Shown here in pieces: positions 25,800 to 34,319 of a stretch of DNA of 64,000 nucleotides. This DNA is from Amycolatopsis coloradensis (GTDB lineage Bacteria; Actinomycetota; Actinomycetes; Mycobacteriales; Pseudonocardiaceae). Under the pieces are notes generated by a model that saw only the letters and a list, made by a program, of their open reading frames with translations, had not been told where the DNA came from and made no database searches. The position numbers and the translations under genes were made by a program. The stretch spans positions 434,001 through 498,000 of the forward strand of contig NZ_MQUQ01000012.1 of the NCBI RefSeq assembly GCF_001953865.1. Reading direction: 5' to 3'. Numbering within the stretch: position 1 is the stretch's first letter; every line of letters begins with the position of its first letter.

Positions 25800-27182
25800 A
25801 TGAGTTCCACGACCCAGGTTCGGAGAAGTGGCCGCCGTTGGCGCGGCTCGATAGTGCTCGGCGCGGTCACCGTCGCCGCACTGGTGTCCGCTTGTTCGGG
25901 CGCCGCAAGCGGCCCGGCCGGGGGAGCGGGTGACGCGGCGGCCGCACCCGCCGCGGACGCGAAGCTCACGCTGACCGTCTACAGCAAGTTCACCGACCGC
26001 GAGTACAACGTGGTCACCGCCGGGCTCAACAAGCTCAAGGCGAAGTTCCCGAACATCGAGATCAAGCACGAAGGCCAGCAGGACGACGACAAGATCACCC
26101 AGTCCATCCGCGGTGGCAACCCGCCGGACGTGGCGATCTCGTTCTTCACCGACAACCTCGGCGCGTGGTGCTCCACGGGCAGCTTCCAGGATCTCAAGCC
26201 CTACATCGACCGTGACAAGATCGACCTGACACAGATCCCCGACGCGGTCCGCAGCTACACCGAGTTCCAGGGCAAGCGCTGCGCCATGCCCTTGCTCGCC
26301 GACGTCTACGGCTTCTACTACAACAAGGACATGTTCGCGGCGAAGGGCATCACGTCGCCGCCGAAGACGACCTCGGAACTGTTCGAGGCCACCAAGAAGC
26401 TGACCGAGTTCAACCCCGACGGCTCGATCAAGGTCGCCGGGTTCATGCCGTCGATGCCGTTCTACGCCAACTTCGCGCAGTACTGGGCTCCGAACTTCGG
26501 CGCCACCTACCTTGGCCCGGACGGCCAGTCGCATCTCGCCGACAGCCCCGAGTGGAAGGCGATGTTCGACTTCCAGAAGCAGCTCGTCGACTTCTACGGC
26601 GGCCACGCCAAGGTCGAGCAGTTCAAGGCAGGCCTCGGCGAGGAGTACTCGGCGGACCACGGTTTCCAGCGTGGCAAGCTCGCGATGATGATCGACGGCG
26701 AGTACCGCACCGCGTTCATCAAGGACCAGGCGCCGGACCTGAAGTTCGGCACCGCGGCCCCGCCGGTGCTCGACAGCAAGCCGGACCGCTACGGCGGCGC
26801 GTTCACCACGGGCACGATCATCGCGATCCCCAAGGGCGCCAAGAACCCCGGCGCGGCTTGGGAGCTGATCAAGCAGGTCACGCTGGACACCTCGACGCTG
26901 GTCGAACTCTCCAACGGGCTCAAGAACGTGCCGAGCACCAAGGCCGCGCTGACCGACCCGAAGCTCGAGGTCACGCCGGAGTTCAAGACGTTCCTCGACC
27001 TGTACAACGGCGGGAAGCTGCTGCCGAACCCGTCGACCCCGATCGGTGACGCGCACCTCAAGGCCGTCAACGACTTCGCGGAGAAGTGGCAGGCGGGCAA
27101 CATCCCCGACATGGCCGCGGGTCTCAAGCAGGTCGACGCTCAGATCAACGACGAGCTGGCCCAGAAACGCGCCGGCGGCTGA
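25800..27182 (+). CDS. Sugar ABC transporter substrate-binding lipoprotein
   Basis: The 460-residue protein has a lipoprotein signal: basic start, hydrophobic core and lipobox LVSAC (cysteine near residue 32), then an Ala/Gly/Pro linker. The mature part fits the family-1 solute-binding fold (LTVYSKFTDREYNVVTAGL, GNPPDVAISFFTDN, PLLADVYGFYYNKDMFAA). The start is marked by a strong AGGAGGAGG site 2-3 bases upstream; the longer frame from 25506 lies in the ROK gene. It binds a carbohydrate outside the membrane and hands it to the two permeases that follow. The ligand cannot be read from the sequence. No ATPase gene lies in the operon, so a shared MsiK-type ATPase elsewhere is likely. Confidence 0.9.
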   Translation: MSSTTQVRRSGRRWRGSIVLGAVTVAALVSACSGAASGPAGGAGDAAAAPAADAKLTLTVYSKFTDREYNVVTAGLNKLKAKFPNIEIKHEGQQDDDKITQSIRGGNPPDVAISFFTDNLGAWCSTGSFQDLKPYIDRDKIDLTQIPDAVRSYTEFQGKRCAMPLLADVYGFYYNKDMFAAKGITSPPKTTSELFEATKKLTEFNPDGSIKVAGFMPSMPFYANFAQYWAPNFGATYLGPDGQSHLADSPEWKAMFDFQKQLVDFYGGHAKVEQFKAGLGEEYSADHGFQRGKLAMMIDGEYRTAFIKDQAPDLKFGTAAPPVLDSKPDRYGGAFTTGTIIAIPKGAKNPGAAWELIKQVTLDTSTLVELSNGLKNVPSTKAALTDPKLEVTPEFKTFLDLYNGGKLLPNPSTPIGDAHLKAVNDFAEKWQAGNIPDMAAGLKQVDAQINDELAQKRAGG

Positions 27183-27186
27183 TCGC

Positions 27187-28176
27187 ATGACCTCGACCCT
27201 GGATTCCAGGGCGGTCGGTTCCCCTTCCTCGTCCACCAGGACGCGGAAGGGGAACGCAGCGCGCCGCCGTCGCACCGTCTTCTACTTCATCGCACCGGCG
27301 ATGCTCGGGTTCCTGATCTTCTTCGGCTACCCGCTGATCGCCACGGTGTATTACTCGTTCACCCGCTACGACCTGATCAACGCGCCGGAATTCGTCGGCT
27401 TCGACAACTACATCCGGATGTTCACCAGTGAGCCGCTGGTCGGCACCGCCGCGTACAACACGCTGTGGCTGGTGATCGTCCTGACGTTCTGCCGCGTGGT
27501 GTTCGCCCTCGGCACGGCGTCGATCATCTCCCGGCTCAAGTCGGGTGTCGGCCTGGTGCGGACGCTCTGTTACCTGCCTTCGCTGGCCCCGCCCGCCGCG
27601 GCGACCCTGGCCTTCGTGTTCCTGTTCAACCCGGAATACGGCCCGGTCAACGCGTTCCTGCGCGCGGTCGGCATCGACGGCGGCCTGTGGTTCAACGACC
27701 CGGCGATGTCGAAGCCCGCGCTGACCCTGCTGGTGATGTGGGGTTCGGGCGAGCTGATGATCATCATCCTGGCGGCGCTGCTCGACGTGCCGCAGGAACA
27801 GTACGAGGCCGCCGCACTCGACGGCGCCGGTCCGGTCCGCCGGTTCTGGCACGTCACGCTCCCGTCGATCTCGCCGGTGCTGCTGTTCGGCGTCGTCAAC
27901 TCGATGATCTTCGCGTTGCAGTTCTTCACACAGGCGATCGTCGCGGGTTCGGCGGCCGCGGGCGCGGCGGACGTCGCGGGCAACACGAGATTCATCGGCG
28001 CACCACAGAACTCGACGCTGACCTACCCGGTCTGGCTGTACGTCCAGGGTTTCCGGTACTTCAACATGGGTTACGCGGCGGCGATGGCGGTCCTGCTGTT
28101 CATCGTCTCGGCCGGGTTCACCTGGATTCTCGTGCGGCAGCTCCGTAAATCCCAGCATCAGGAGGAGGGGGCATGA
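27187..28176 (+). CDS. Sugar ABC transporter permease (MalF-type)
   Basis: The 329-residue protein has six predicted helices. The cytoplasmic EAA loop is EAAALDGAGPVRRFWHVTLP, which contacts the ATPase. A basic N-terminus (RKGNAARRRRTVFYF) precedes the first helix. The ATG at 27187 is 4 bases after the binding-protein stop. It forms the membrane channel together with the next gene. Confidence 0.9.
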   Translation: MTSTLDSRAVGSPSSSTRTRKGNAARRRRTVFYFIAPAMLGFLIFFGYPLIATVYYSFTRYDLINAPEFVGFDNYIRMFTSEPLVGTAAYNTLWLVIVLTFCRVVFALGTASIISRLKSGVGLVRTLCYLPSLAPPAAATLAFVFLFNPEYGPVNAFLRAVGIDGGLWFNDPAMSKPALTLLVMWGSGELMIIILAALLDVPQEQYEAAALDGAGPVRRFWHVTLPSISPVLLFGVVNSMIFALQFFTQAIVAGSAAAGAADVAGNTRFIGAPQNSTLTYPVWLYVQGFRYFNMGYAAAMAVLLFIVSAGFTWILVRQLRKSQHQEEGA

Positions 28177-28246
28177 TCATATCCTCGCGACAGCCTGTTC
28201 ATGGCCCCGACCGGGTGCGGGTGCCCCGCATGAGCGGAGCGGGCGG

Positions 28247-29140
28247 ATGACCACACTGGCCGAACCCCGGCACGCCGCCCCGGCGTCCGAACCGCCGAAG
28301 GTACGGATGCGGCGTCAATGGGACAAGAAGCTGTACTGGATCGCGACGCACAGCCTGGGGATCGCGATGGGCGTGATCTTCATGCTGCCTATCCTCTTCG
28401 TGTTCCTCACCGCGGTGATGTCCAGCGAACAGGCGCTTTCGTCGAACTTCTGGCCGAAGGAATGGCACTTCGAGAACTTCATCGAGGTGTTTGAGAAGGC
28501 GCCGCTGCTGCAGTACTTCGGCAACAGCATGCTCTATTCGTCGCTGGCCACCCTCGGTGCGCTCATTTCGGCGATCCCGGCGGCGTACGCGCTTTCGAAG
28601 CTGAAGTTCCGCGGGCAGAACCTGTTCTTCATGCTCACCGTGGCCGCGATGATGCTGCCCCCGCAGGTCACCGTCGTGCCGCTGTACGACCTGTGGGTAC
28701 GGCTCGGGTTCACCGGGACGCTGATCCCGTTGATCGTGCCGTACTTCTTCTTCGACGCGTTCTCGATCTTCCTGCTGCGGCAGTTCTTCCTCACCATTCC
28801 GAAGGACTATCTGGAAGCGGCGAAGATCGACGGCTGCAACGAGTTCCAGGCGATGATCAAGGTGCTGATCCCGATGGCGAAGCCGGGGATCGCGGCCACC
28901 GCGATGTTCTGCTTCCTGTTCACCTGGAACGACTACTTCGGACCGCTGCTCTACACCGGTGAAACCCGCGACAGCTGGCCGCTTTCGCTGGCGATCGCGT
29001 CGTTCCGCGGGATGCATCACGTGGAATGGAACCTCACCATGGCGGCCACCGCGCTGATCATGCTGCCGGTGATCGTGCTGTTCGTATTCGCGCAGAAGTC
29101 CTTCGTCAAGGGCGTCACATTCACAGGGGTCAAGGGATGA
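28247..29140 (+). CDS. Sugar ABC transporter permease (MalG-type)
   Basis: The 297-residue protein has six helices, with the EAA loop EAAKIDGCNEFQAMIKVLIP. It is the second permease of the importer. A 70-base gap separates it from the first permease, while it overlaps the GH4 gene by ATGA. The transporter is thus directly coupled to the intracellular hydrolase. Confidence 0.9.
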   Translation: MTTLAEPRHAAPASEPPKVRMRRQWDKKLYWIATHSLGIAMGVIFMLPILFVFLTAVMSSEQALSSNFWPKEWHFENFIEVFEKAPLLQYFGNSMLYSSLATLGALISAIPAAYALSKLKFRGQNLFFMLTVAAMMLPPQVTVVPLYDLWVRLGFTGTLIPLIVPYFFFDAFSIFLLRQFFLTIPKDYLEAAKIDGCNEFQAMIKVLIPMAKPGIAATAMFCFLFTWNDYFGPLLYTGETRDSWPLSLAIASFRGMHHVEWNLTMAATALIMLPVIVLFVFAQKSFVKGVTFTGVKG

Positions 29141-30402
29141 AACTGGCAGTCGTCGGTGGTGGATCCACTTACACACCCGAGTTGATCGACGGGATCGCCG
29201 GGCGGCGGTCCACTTTGGACGTCGACGAGATCGTGCTGATCGATCCGGACGCCTATCGGGTGGAGGCGGTCGGAGACTTCAGCAACCGGTTGCTGAACCA
29301 CGCCGGTCATCCGGCGCGGGTGCGGACCACCGCGAATCTCGAAGAAGGTGTCGACGGCGCGTCGGCGGTGCTGATCCAGTTGCGGGTCGGCGGACAGCGT
29401 GCGCGGCGCGGGGACGAAACATTCCCGCACGCCTGTGGCTGCGTGGGGCAGGAGACCACAGGCGCGGGCGGCCTCGCGAAGGCACTCCGCACCGTGCCGG
29501 TGGTGCTCGACATCGCTGACAGGGTCCGGAAAATCGCCGGAGACGACACCTGGATCGTCAACTTCACCAATCCGGTCGGCATCGTCACCCGCGCACTGCT
29601 GAACGAGGGCCACCGCGCCGTCGGACTGTGCAACGTCGCGATCCACCTCCAGCGCACGTTCGCGCACCTGCTCGGCGCCGGAGTCGACGACGTCAAGCTC
29701 GTGCACACCGGGCTCAATCACCTGAGCTGGGAACGGAAAGTGCTCGTCAACGGCGAGGACAGGCTGCCGGAACTCCTTGCCGAGCACGCGGAATTCCTCG
29801 GCGAGCACGTCACCGCGCCGGTGGAGTGGATGCGGCGGATGAACGTCGTGCCGTCTTACTACCTGAAGTACTACTACGGGCACGACGAGCAGGTCATGAA
29901 GCAGCGCACCGAGCGGCCGCGCGCGGACGTCGTCAGCGACGTCGAGGAGGAACTGCTCAAGGTGTACCTCGACCCGGAGGTGGTGACCAAACCGGAGCAG
30001 CTGGAAAAGCGGGGCGGTGCCTACTATTCCGAGGCCGCGGTGCAGCTCGTGCACGCGCTCACCTCGGGTGGCCCCGCGGAGGAACACGTCGTCAACGTCC
30101 GTAACGAAGGCACTTTCGACTTCCTGCCGGACGACGCCGTCATCGAAGTTCCGTCCCTTGTGGACGGTAAGGGTCCTCGCCCGATCCCGCAGGCGCCGGT
30201 TGAGCAGCGGTTCGCCGGGCTCATCGCGGGCGTGACCGCGTACGAGCATCTCGCGCTGGAGGCGGCGATCAAGGGCGGCCGGGACCGGGTGGCCGACGCG
30301 CTGCTCGCCCATCCGCTCGTCGGCCAGTACACCAAGGCCGACCAGCTCGCGGACACGCTGGTGGGAACCAATCGCCAGTTCCTGCCGTGGGCCGGGGCAT
30401 GA
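29137..30402 (+). CDS. NAD-dependent GH4 glycosidase (6-phospho-beta-glucosidase-like)
   Basis: The 421-residue protein opens with the GH4 NAD-binding loop (VVGGGSTYTPEL, residues 5-16). NFTNPVGIVT is the second family signature. C165 in GLCN and H195 in GLNH are the Mn2+ ligands. GH4 enzymes cleave glycosides through transient oxidation at C3, and members resembling this one mostly use 6-phosphorylated beta-glycosides. Here the importer is an ABC system, which delivers unphosphorylated sugar, and a kinase gene follows in ATGA overlap. I infer that the kinase phosphorylates the imported disaccharide or its product. An unphosphorylated substrate remains possible. Confidence 0.85.
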   Translation: MKLAVVGGGSTYTPELIDGIAGRRSTLDVDEIVLIDPDAYRVEAVGDFSNRLLNHAGHPARVRTTANLEEGVDGASAVLIQLRVGGQRARRGDETFPHACGCVGQETTGAGGLAKALRTVPVVLDIADRVRKIAGDDTWIVNFTNPVGIVTRALLNEGHRAVGLCNVAIHLQRTFAHLLGAGVDDVKLVHTGLNHLSWERKVLVNGEDRLPELLAEHAEFLGEHVTAPVEWMRRMNVVPSYYLKYYYGHDEQVMKQRTERPRADVVSDVEEELLKVYLDPEVVTKPEQLEKRGGAYYSEAAVQLVHALTSGGPAEEHVVNVRNEGTFDFLPDDAVIEVPSLVDGKGPRPIPQAPVEQRFAGLIAGVTAYEHLALEAAIKGGRDRVADALLAHPLVGQYTKADQLADTLVGTNRQFLPWAGA

Positions 30403-31391
30403 CGGCGGGCTCAGCCGACGTCGTCGTCGCGATCGACGGCGGCAACAGCAAGACCGACGTCCTGATCGTCTCCCGGGACGGACGGGTGCTCGGGCAGTCA
30501 CGGGGTCCGGGCACGTCCCCGCAGAACATCGGGGTCGACGCCAGCGTCCGCGCGCTGGAGGAGCTGGTCCTGGAGGCTCTTCGCGAGGCTGGGATTCCCG
30601 ACGAACGTCCTTTCGCGACACACACGTCCGCGTACCTCGCGGGGCTGGACTTCCCCGAGGAGGAGGCGATCCTGCACGCGGCGCTGGCCGCACGCGGGTG
30701 GAGCGACACGCTGATCGTCGGCAATGACACGCTCGCGCTGCTGCGCGCGGGCAGTTCCGACGGGACGGGCGTGGCGGTGGTGTGCGGTGCCGGGATCAAC
30801 GGCGCCGGTATCAGCGCCGACGGTCGCGAGCACCGTTTTCCGGCGCTGGGCAAGATCTCCGGCGACTGGGGCGGCGGCTACCGGCTCGGTGAGGAAGCGC
30901 TGTGGTGGGCCGTCCGCGCCGAAGACGGCAGGGGCCCCGGCACGGCTTTGCAGACGGCCGTCGCCGCGCACTTCAAGGCGTCGACAGTGCTGGAAGTGGT
31001 GCGGCGCCTGCACTTCGAGGAGCTGCACACCGATTCGATCCACGGCCTGTGCCCGCTGCTGTTCGCCGTCGCGGCGGACGGTGACGAGGTGGCGCAGGAC
31101 GTGGTCGACCGGTTCGTCGACGAGGTCGCCGTCCTGGTCACGGTGATTCTGCGGCGGCTCGAACTGACCGAGGAGGCGCCCGAGGTCATCCTTGGCGGGG
31201 GAGTGCTGACCGGGGTCGGCGCGCAGGTGATCGCGGAGATCGAGCGGCGGTGCCTGAAGGTGGCGCCGCGCGCCGCGATCCAGGTCGTGGACGTCGCCCC
31301 CGTGGTCGGCGCGGCGTTGTTCGCCCTGGACACCGTCGGTGCCGCCGACACCGCGAAGGCCTCCCTGAAGGCCGCCACCAAGCGGGTCTGA
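30399..31391 (+). CDS. BadF/BadG-type sugar kinase (N-acetylglucosamine-kinase-like)
   Basis: The 330-residue protein has the ASKHA ATPase fold. The phosphate-1 loop VAIDGGNSKTDVLI is at residues 9-22, a second phosphate loop follows at VVCGAGINGAGIS, and the adenosine segment is VILGGGVLTGVG. Eukaryotic and bacterial GlcNAc kinases belong to this BadF/BadG/BcrA/BcrD group. With the ABC importer and GH4 enzyme it suggests uptake of a beta-linked, perhaps GlcNAc-containing, oligosaccharide. The start overlaps the GH4 stop (ATGA); an upstream in-frame ATG lies inside the GH4 gene. A PAL-2 palindrome follows the stop directly. Confidence 0.82.
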   Translation: MTAGSADVVVAIDGGNSKTDVLIVSRDGRVLGQSRGPGTSPQNIGVDASVRALEELVLEALREAGIPDERPFATHTSAYLAGLDFPEEEAILHAALAARGWSDTLIVGNDTLALLRAGSSDGTGVAVVCGAGINGAGISADGREHRFPALGKISGDWGGGYRLGEEALWWAVRAEDGRGPGTALQTAVAAHFKASTVLEVVRRLHFEELHTDSIHGLCPLLFAVAADGDEVAQDVVDRFVDEVAVLVTVILRRLELTEEAPEVILGGGVLTGVGAQVIAEIERRCLKVAPRAAIQVVDVAPVVGAALFALDTVGAADTAKASLKAATKRV

Positions 31392-31450
31392 ACGCGCGTG
31401 AAGGCCCCCTTCCCTCGACTGAGCCGAGGAAAGGGGGCCTTCACACGCGT
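31392..31450. repeat. PAL-2 inverted repeat, copy 2
   Basis: The arms pair from ACGCGCGTGAAGGCCCCCTT inward to CCTCG/CGAGG, with a few mismatches near the centre. It begins directly after the kinase stop and ends 10 bases before the stop of the convergent SRPBCC gene. It is a plausible bidirectional terminator. Confidence 0.85.
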
Positions 31451-31460
31451 TGGCGGAGCG

Positions 31461-31985
31461 TCAGGAAGCGGCCGGGACCAGCGGCTCATCGGTCTCCAGC
31501 AGAGACTTGAGGTCCGACAGGATCCACGCCCAGCCGCCACCGGCGTTCTCGCCCGGACCGGCGTTGATGTCCTCCTGCGAACCGTTGATCAGCGCGGCGG
31601 TCGTGGGCGCGTCGGTGACGTCGTGGGTGACGGTCAGCCGGGTGCCCGCGGTTTTCGTCTCTTCGATCTCGTAGGTGAGCTTGGTGTACGGCTCCTTCTC
31701 GAAGGACGGGTCCATCAGCAGCTTCCAGGTGATGACCAGCTTGCGTGGCGGATCGACTTCGAGCACCTCGCCGTCGGTGAGGTCGCTGGTGAATCCGGCG
31801 TCGATGAAGTCCTTCGTCGGGTGGGTGGCGTGCTTGCCGCCCGGGCGCAGGTCGTAGTCGACGAGGCCGGTGTAGCCGTACTTCTGCGACCACTCGGGCT
31901 TCGTGATGGCGTCCCAGATCTTCTCCGGGGTGGCCTTGATGTAGACGCGGTAGACCTGGGTCGTGGCGACGGTGGTGTCGGTCAT
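31461..31985 (-). CDS. SRPBCC (AHSA1-like) domain protein
   Basis: The 174-residue single-domain protein has the START/SRPBCC fold: TQVYRVYIKATPEKIWDAIT at the N-terminus, an LRPGGKHATH turn and a C-terminal amphipathic helix (WILSDLKSLLET). Such proteins bind hydrophobic ligands in a helix-grip pocket. The ATG at 31985 overlaps the ArsR stop by ATGA, so it is the second gene of a regulator-SRPBCC pair common in actinomycetes. Ligand unknown. Confidence 0.82.
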   Translation of the reverse strand: MTDTTVATTQVYRVYIKATPEKIWDAITKPEWSQKYGYTGLVDYDLRPGGKHATHPTKDFIDAGFTSDLTDGEVLEVDPPRKLVITWKLLMDPSFEKEPYTKLTYEIEETKTAGTRLTVTHDVTDAPTTAALINGSQEDINAGPGENAGGGWAWILSDLKSLLETDEPLVPAAS

Positions 31986-32311
31986 GAGGGTGGCTCCTCG
32001 GTTTCGAGTTCGGCTTTGAGGTCGAGCAACATGGTCACGTTGCGTTCCGTGAACTTGTCGATCCACCGGTCGTGGATCTGCCGGATCGGAACCGGGTTGA
32101 GGAAATGCCGCTTCTCCCGGCCCTCCTTGCGCGTGACGACAAGTCCGGCTTCTTCCAGCAGTTTCAGATGCTTCATCACACCGAACCGGCTCATGTCCAC
32201 TTCGGACTCGAGTTCGGTCAGTGTGCGGCCGTCACGCGCGAACAGCTGGTCGAGCAGGAACCGGCGAGTCGGATCCGCCAGGGCCTTGAAAACCAGGTCG
32301 TCGTCGGGCAC
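31982..32311 (-). CDS. ArsR-family transcriptional regulator
   Basis: The 109-residue winged-helix protein has FKALADPTRRFLLDQLFARD, the recognition region LESEVDMSRFGVMKHLKLL and the wing VVTRKEGREKRHFLN. It has no CxC metal site, so it is probably not a metal sensor. The GTG at 32311 is the best start; there is almost no Shine-Dalgarno sequence, and a palindrome lies 14 bases upstream. The transcript may therefore be leaderless or very short-leadered. The longer frame to 33391 crosses the gluconate permease and is not coding. Confidence 0.85.
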   Translation of the reverse strand: MPDDDLVFKALADPTRRFLLDQLFARDGRTLTELESEVDMSRFGVMKHLKLLEEAGLVVTRKEGREKRHFLNPVPIRQIHDRWIDKFTERNVTMLLDLKAELETEEPPS

Positions 32312-32324
32312 GCCAGAAGAATAG

Positions 32325-32340
32325 GTGACCAAAAGGTCAC
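32325..32340. promoter_or_regulatory. Palindromic operator upstream of arsR
   Basis: GTGACCAAAAGGTCAC has perfect 6-base arms with a 4-base A/T centre, 14 bases before the ArsR start. It is the natural candidate for autoregulation of the ArsR/SRPBCC pair. Confidence 0.6.
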
Positions 32341-32358
32341 ATGTCAACCGGGCGGTCG

Positions 32359-33726
32359 CTAAAGGAGTGCGCCGAGGGGAAGGATCAGGGCGATCGCGAC
32401 CACGGAGATGATCGTCTCCATGATCGACCAGCTCTTCAGCGTCTGCCCGACCGAAAGTCCGAAGTATTCCTTGACCAGCCAGAACCCGGCGTCGTTGACA
32501 TGCGAGAAGAACAGCGAACCGGCGCCGATCGCCAGCACCAGCAGTGCGCTGTGCGACGGGTCCATGGTCGCCGCGAGCGGTGCCACGATGCCCGCCGCGG
32601 ATACGGTCGCGACCGTCGCGGAACCGGTGGCGAGGCGGATCGCGACCGCGACCAGCCAGCCAAGCAGCAGTGGCGACAGGTTCGCGCCGGTCGCCAGGTT
32701 GGTGATGACGTTGCCGACCCCGCCGTCGACGAGGGTCTGCTTGAAGCCGCCACCCGCACCGACGATGAGCAGGATGCCGGCGATCGGCGGGAGCGAGTCT
32801 CCGATGGTGGACGACATCTTGTCGCGGGTGAAGCCCGCGGCCTTGCCCAGGGTGATCATGCCGAGCAGGACGGCGGCGAGCAGGGCGACCAGCGGGTCGC
32901 CGATGAAGTCGAGCACGCGGCGGACGTGGCTTTCCTTCTCCAGCAGGATGTCCGCGAGTGCTTTGCCCATCATCAGCGCGACCGGCAGCAACACTGTCGA
33001 CAACGTGGCGAGGAAGCCGGGGCGCCGCCGGTCTCCCGAGGACGATTCGGGGACGAGCCGTTCCGGCGCGACGGCGTCCGGGACCATCTTGGCGGCGAGC
33101 CTGCCGAACAGCGGCCCGGCGACGATCACCGTCGGGATCGCGACGAGCAGGCCGAAGGCGAGGGTGAGGCCGACGTTCGCGTTCAGCGCGCCGGCGGCGG
33201 CGAGCGGTCCGGGGTGCGGCGGGACGAGGCCGTGCAGCACCGAAAGCCCGGCGAGCGCGGGAATGCCCAGCAGCAGCAACGGTTTCCCGGTGCGCTTGGC
33301 GACCAGCAGGATCACCGGGATCAGCATGACCAGGCCGATCTCGAAGAACATCGGCAGTCCGATGAGGACGGCGACCAGTGCCATCGCCCACGGCAGCGTC
33401 CGGTCGCTCGCCCGGCGCAGGATCGTGTCGACGATCTGGTCCGCGCCGCCGGAGTCGGCGAGCAGTTTGCCGAGCATCGCGCCGAGTGCGATCAGCACGC
33501 CGACCGAGGCGACCGTGGAGCCGACGCCGGAACTGAAGCTCTTGATCAGCTTGTCCACCGGCATGCCGCCGACGAGCCCGAGCACGCCGGAGCCGAGGAT
33601 GAGCGCCAGGAACGGATGCAGTTTCGCTTTGGTGATCAGCACGACGATCGCGGCGATGGCGAGCACCGTCGCGCCGATGAGGCGAGTGTCGTGCCCGGTC
33701 CAGGAGGCGGCGAGAGTGGTGGTCAT
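32359..33726 (-). CDS. gntP: Gluconate permease (GntP family)
   Basis: The 455-residue protein has about 12 hydrophobic helices and GntP family landmarks: HPFLALILGSGVLGLVGG, a HGLVPPHPGPLAA motif and GSLFFSHVNDAGFWLVKEYF. GntP transporters take up gluconate or related sugar acids with protons. The start overlaps the gntK stop by one base (TGATG), so uptake and phosphorylation are coupled. The frame extending to 34254 runs through gntK and is not coding. Confidence 0.92.
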   Translation of the reverse strand: MTTTLAASWTGHDTRLIGATVLAIAAIVVLITKAKLHPFLALILGSGVLGLVGGMPVDKLIKSFSSGVGSTVASVGVLIALGAMLGKLLADSGGADQIVDTILRRASDRTLPWAMALVAVLIGLPMFFEIGLVMLIPVILLVAKRTGKPLLLLGIPALAGLSVLHGLVPPHPGPLAAAGALNANVGLTLAFGLLVAIPTVIVAGPLFGRLAAKMVPDAVAPERLVPESSSGDRRRPGFLATLSTVLLPVALMMGKALADILLEKESHVRRVLDFIGDPLVALLAAVLLGMITLGKAAGFTRDKMSSTIGDSLPPIAGILLIVGAGGGFKQTLVDGGVGNVITNLATGANLSPLLLGWLVAVAIRLATGSATVATVSAAGIVAPLAATMDPSHSALLVLAIGAGSLFFSHVNDAGFWLVKEYFGLSVGQTLKSWSIMETIISVVAIALILPLGALL

Positions 33727-34217
33727 CAGCGGTCCTTGAAGGCGGAAAGGGTGGTTTCGACGATCTGTTCCGGTGACTTGGCGATGTCGGCGACGTAGCC
33801 GAACTCGTCCGGCTGCAACGGTTCGAGGTCGGCGAGCTGGGAGTCCAGAAGGGACACCGGCATGAAGTGCCCGGAGCGCGTCTTCATCCGGTCCGCGAGC
33901 AGGGCGCGGTCGCCGTGCAGGTGCAGGAACCAGACGTCGCCGCCACCGCGCAGGACGTCGCGGTACCGGTACTTGAGGGCCGACGACGTGACGACGCCGC
34001 CCGAGTCCTGGTGGTCGGAGATCCAGCCGGCGATGGCTTCGAGCCATGGCTGCCGGTCCTCGTCGTTCAGCGGGTGGCCGGAACTCATCTTGTCGATGTT
34101 CGCCCGCGGATGGAACGTGTCCGCTTCGGCGTAGTCGACGCCGAGGCGTTCGGCCAGTTCCGTGCCGACGGTCGTCTTCCCCGAGCCGGAAACACCCATC
34201 ACCACGATGACGGTCAT
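33726..34217 (-). CDS. gntK: Gluconokinase
   Basis: The 163-residue P-loop kinase has Walker A GVSGSGKT at residues 8-15, the family segment EADTFHPRANIDKMSSGHPL and SALKYRYRDVLRGG. It phosphorylates gluconate to 6-phosphogluconate for the pentose phosphate pathway. The ATG at 34217 has GGGAGGT 5 bases upstream; a longer frame from 34259 would run into the operator region. It is divergent from the GntR-type regulator across paired operator repeats. Confidence 0.93.
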   Translation of the reverse strand: MTVIVVMGVSGSGKTTVGTELAERLGVDYAEADTFHPRANIDKMSSGHPLNDEDRQPWLEAIAGWISDHQDSGGVVTSSALKYRYRDVLRGGGDVWFLHLHGDRALLADRMKTRSGHFMPVSLLDSQLADLEPLQPDEFGYVADIAKSPEQIVETTLSAFKDR

Positions 34218-34259
34218 CCGTACCTCCCACGTCGTTGTAGCCGGATGAGTACAACTCAA

Positions 34260-34293
34260 AAGTACTACTTAAGCAATATCAAGTACTACTTAA
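34260..34293. promoter_or_regulatory. Paired operators of the gluconate regulator
   Basis: Two identical 13-base sequences AAGTACTACTTAA (34260-34272 and 34281-34293) lie exactly 21 bases apart, two helical turns. Each contains the short palindrome AAGTA-C-TACTT. They sit between the divergent gntK and regulator genes, as expected for a GntR/FadR-family dimer site controlling both. Confidence 0.75.
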
Positions 34294-34319
34294 TCGAGTC
34301 AGAACGCTAAGGTCGCCTG

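Noticed and set aside
32341-33798. Long plus-strand frames opposite gntP
   Set aside because: Low-complexity D/R/H/Q-rich translation antisense to a clear transporter; no start or family features.
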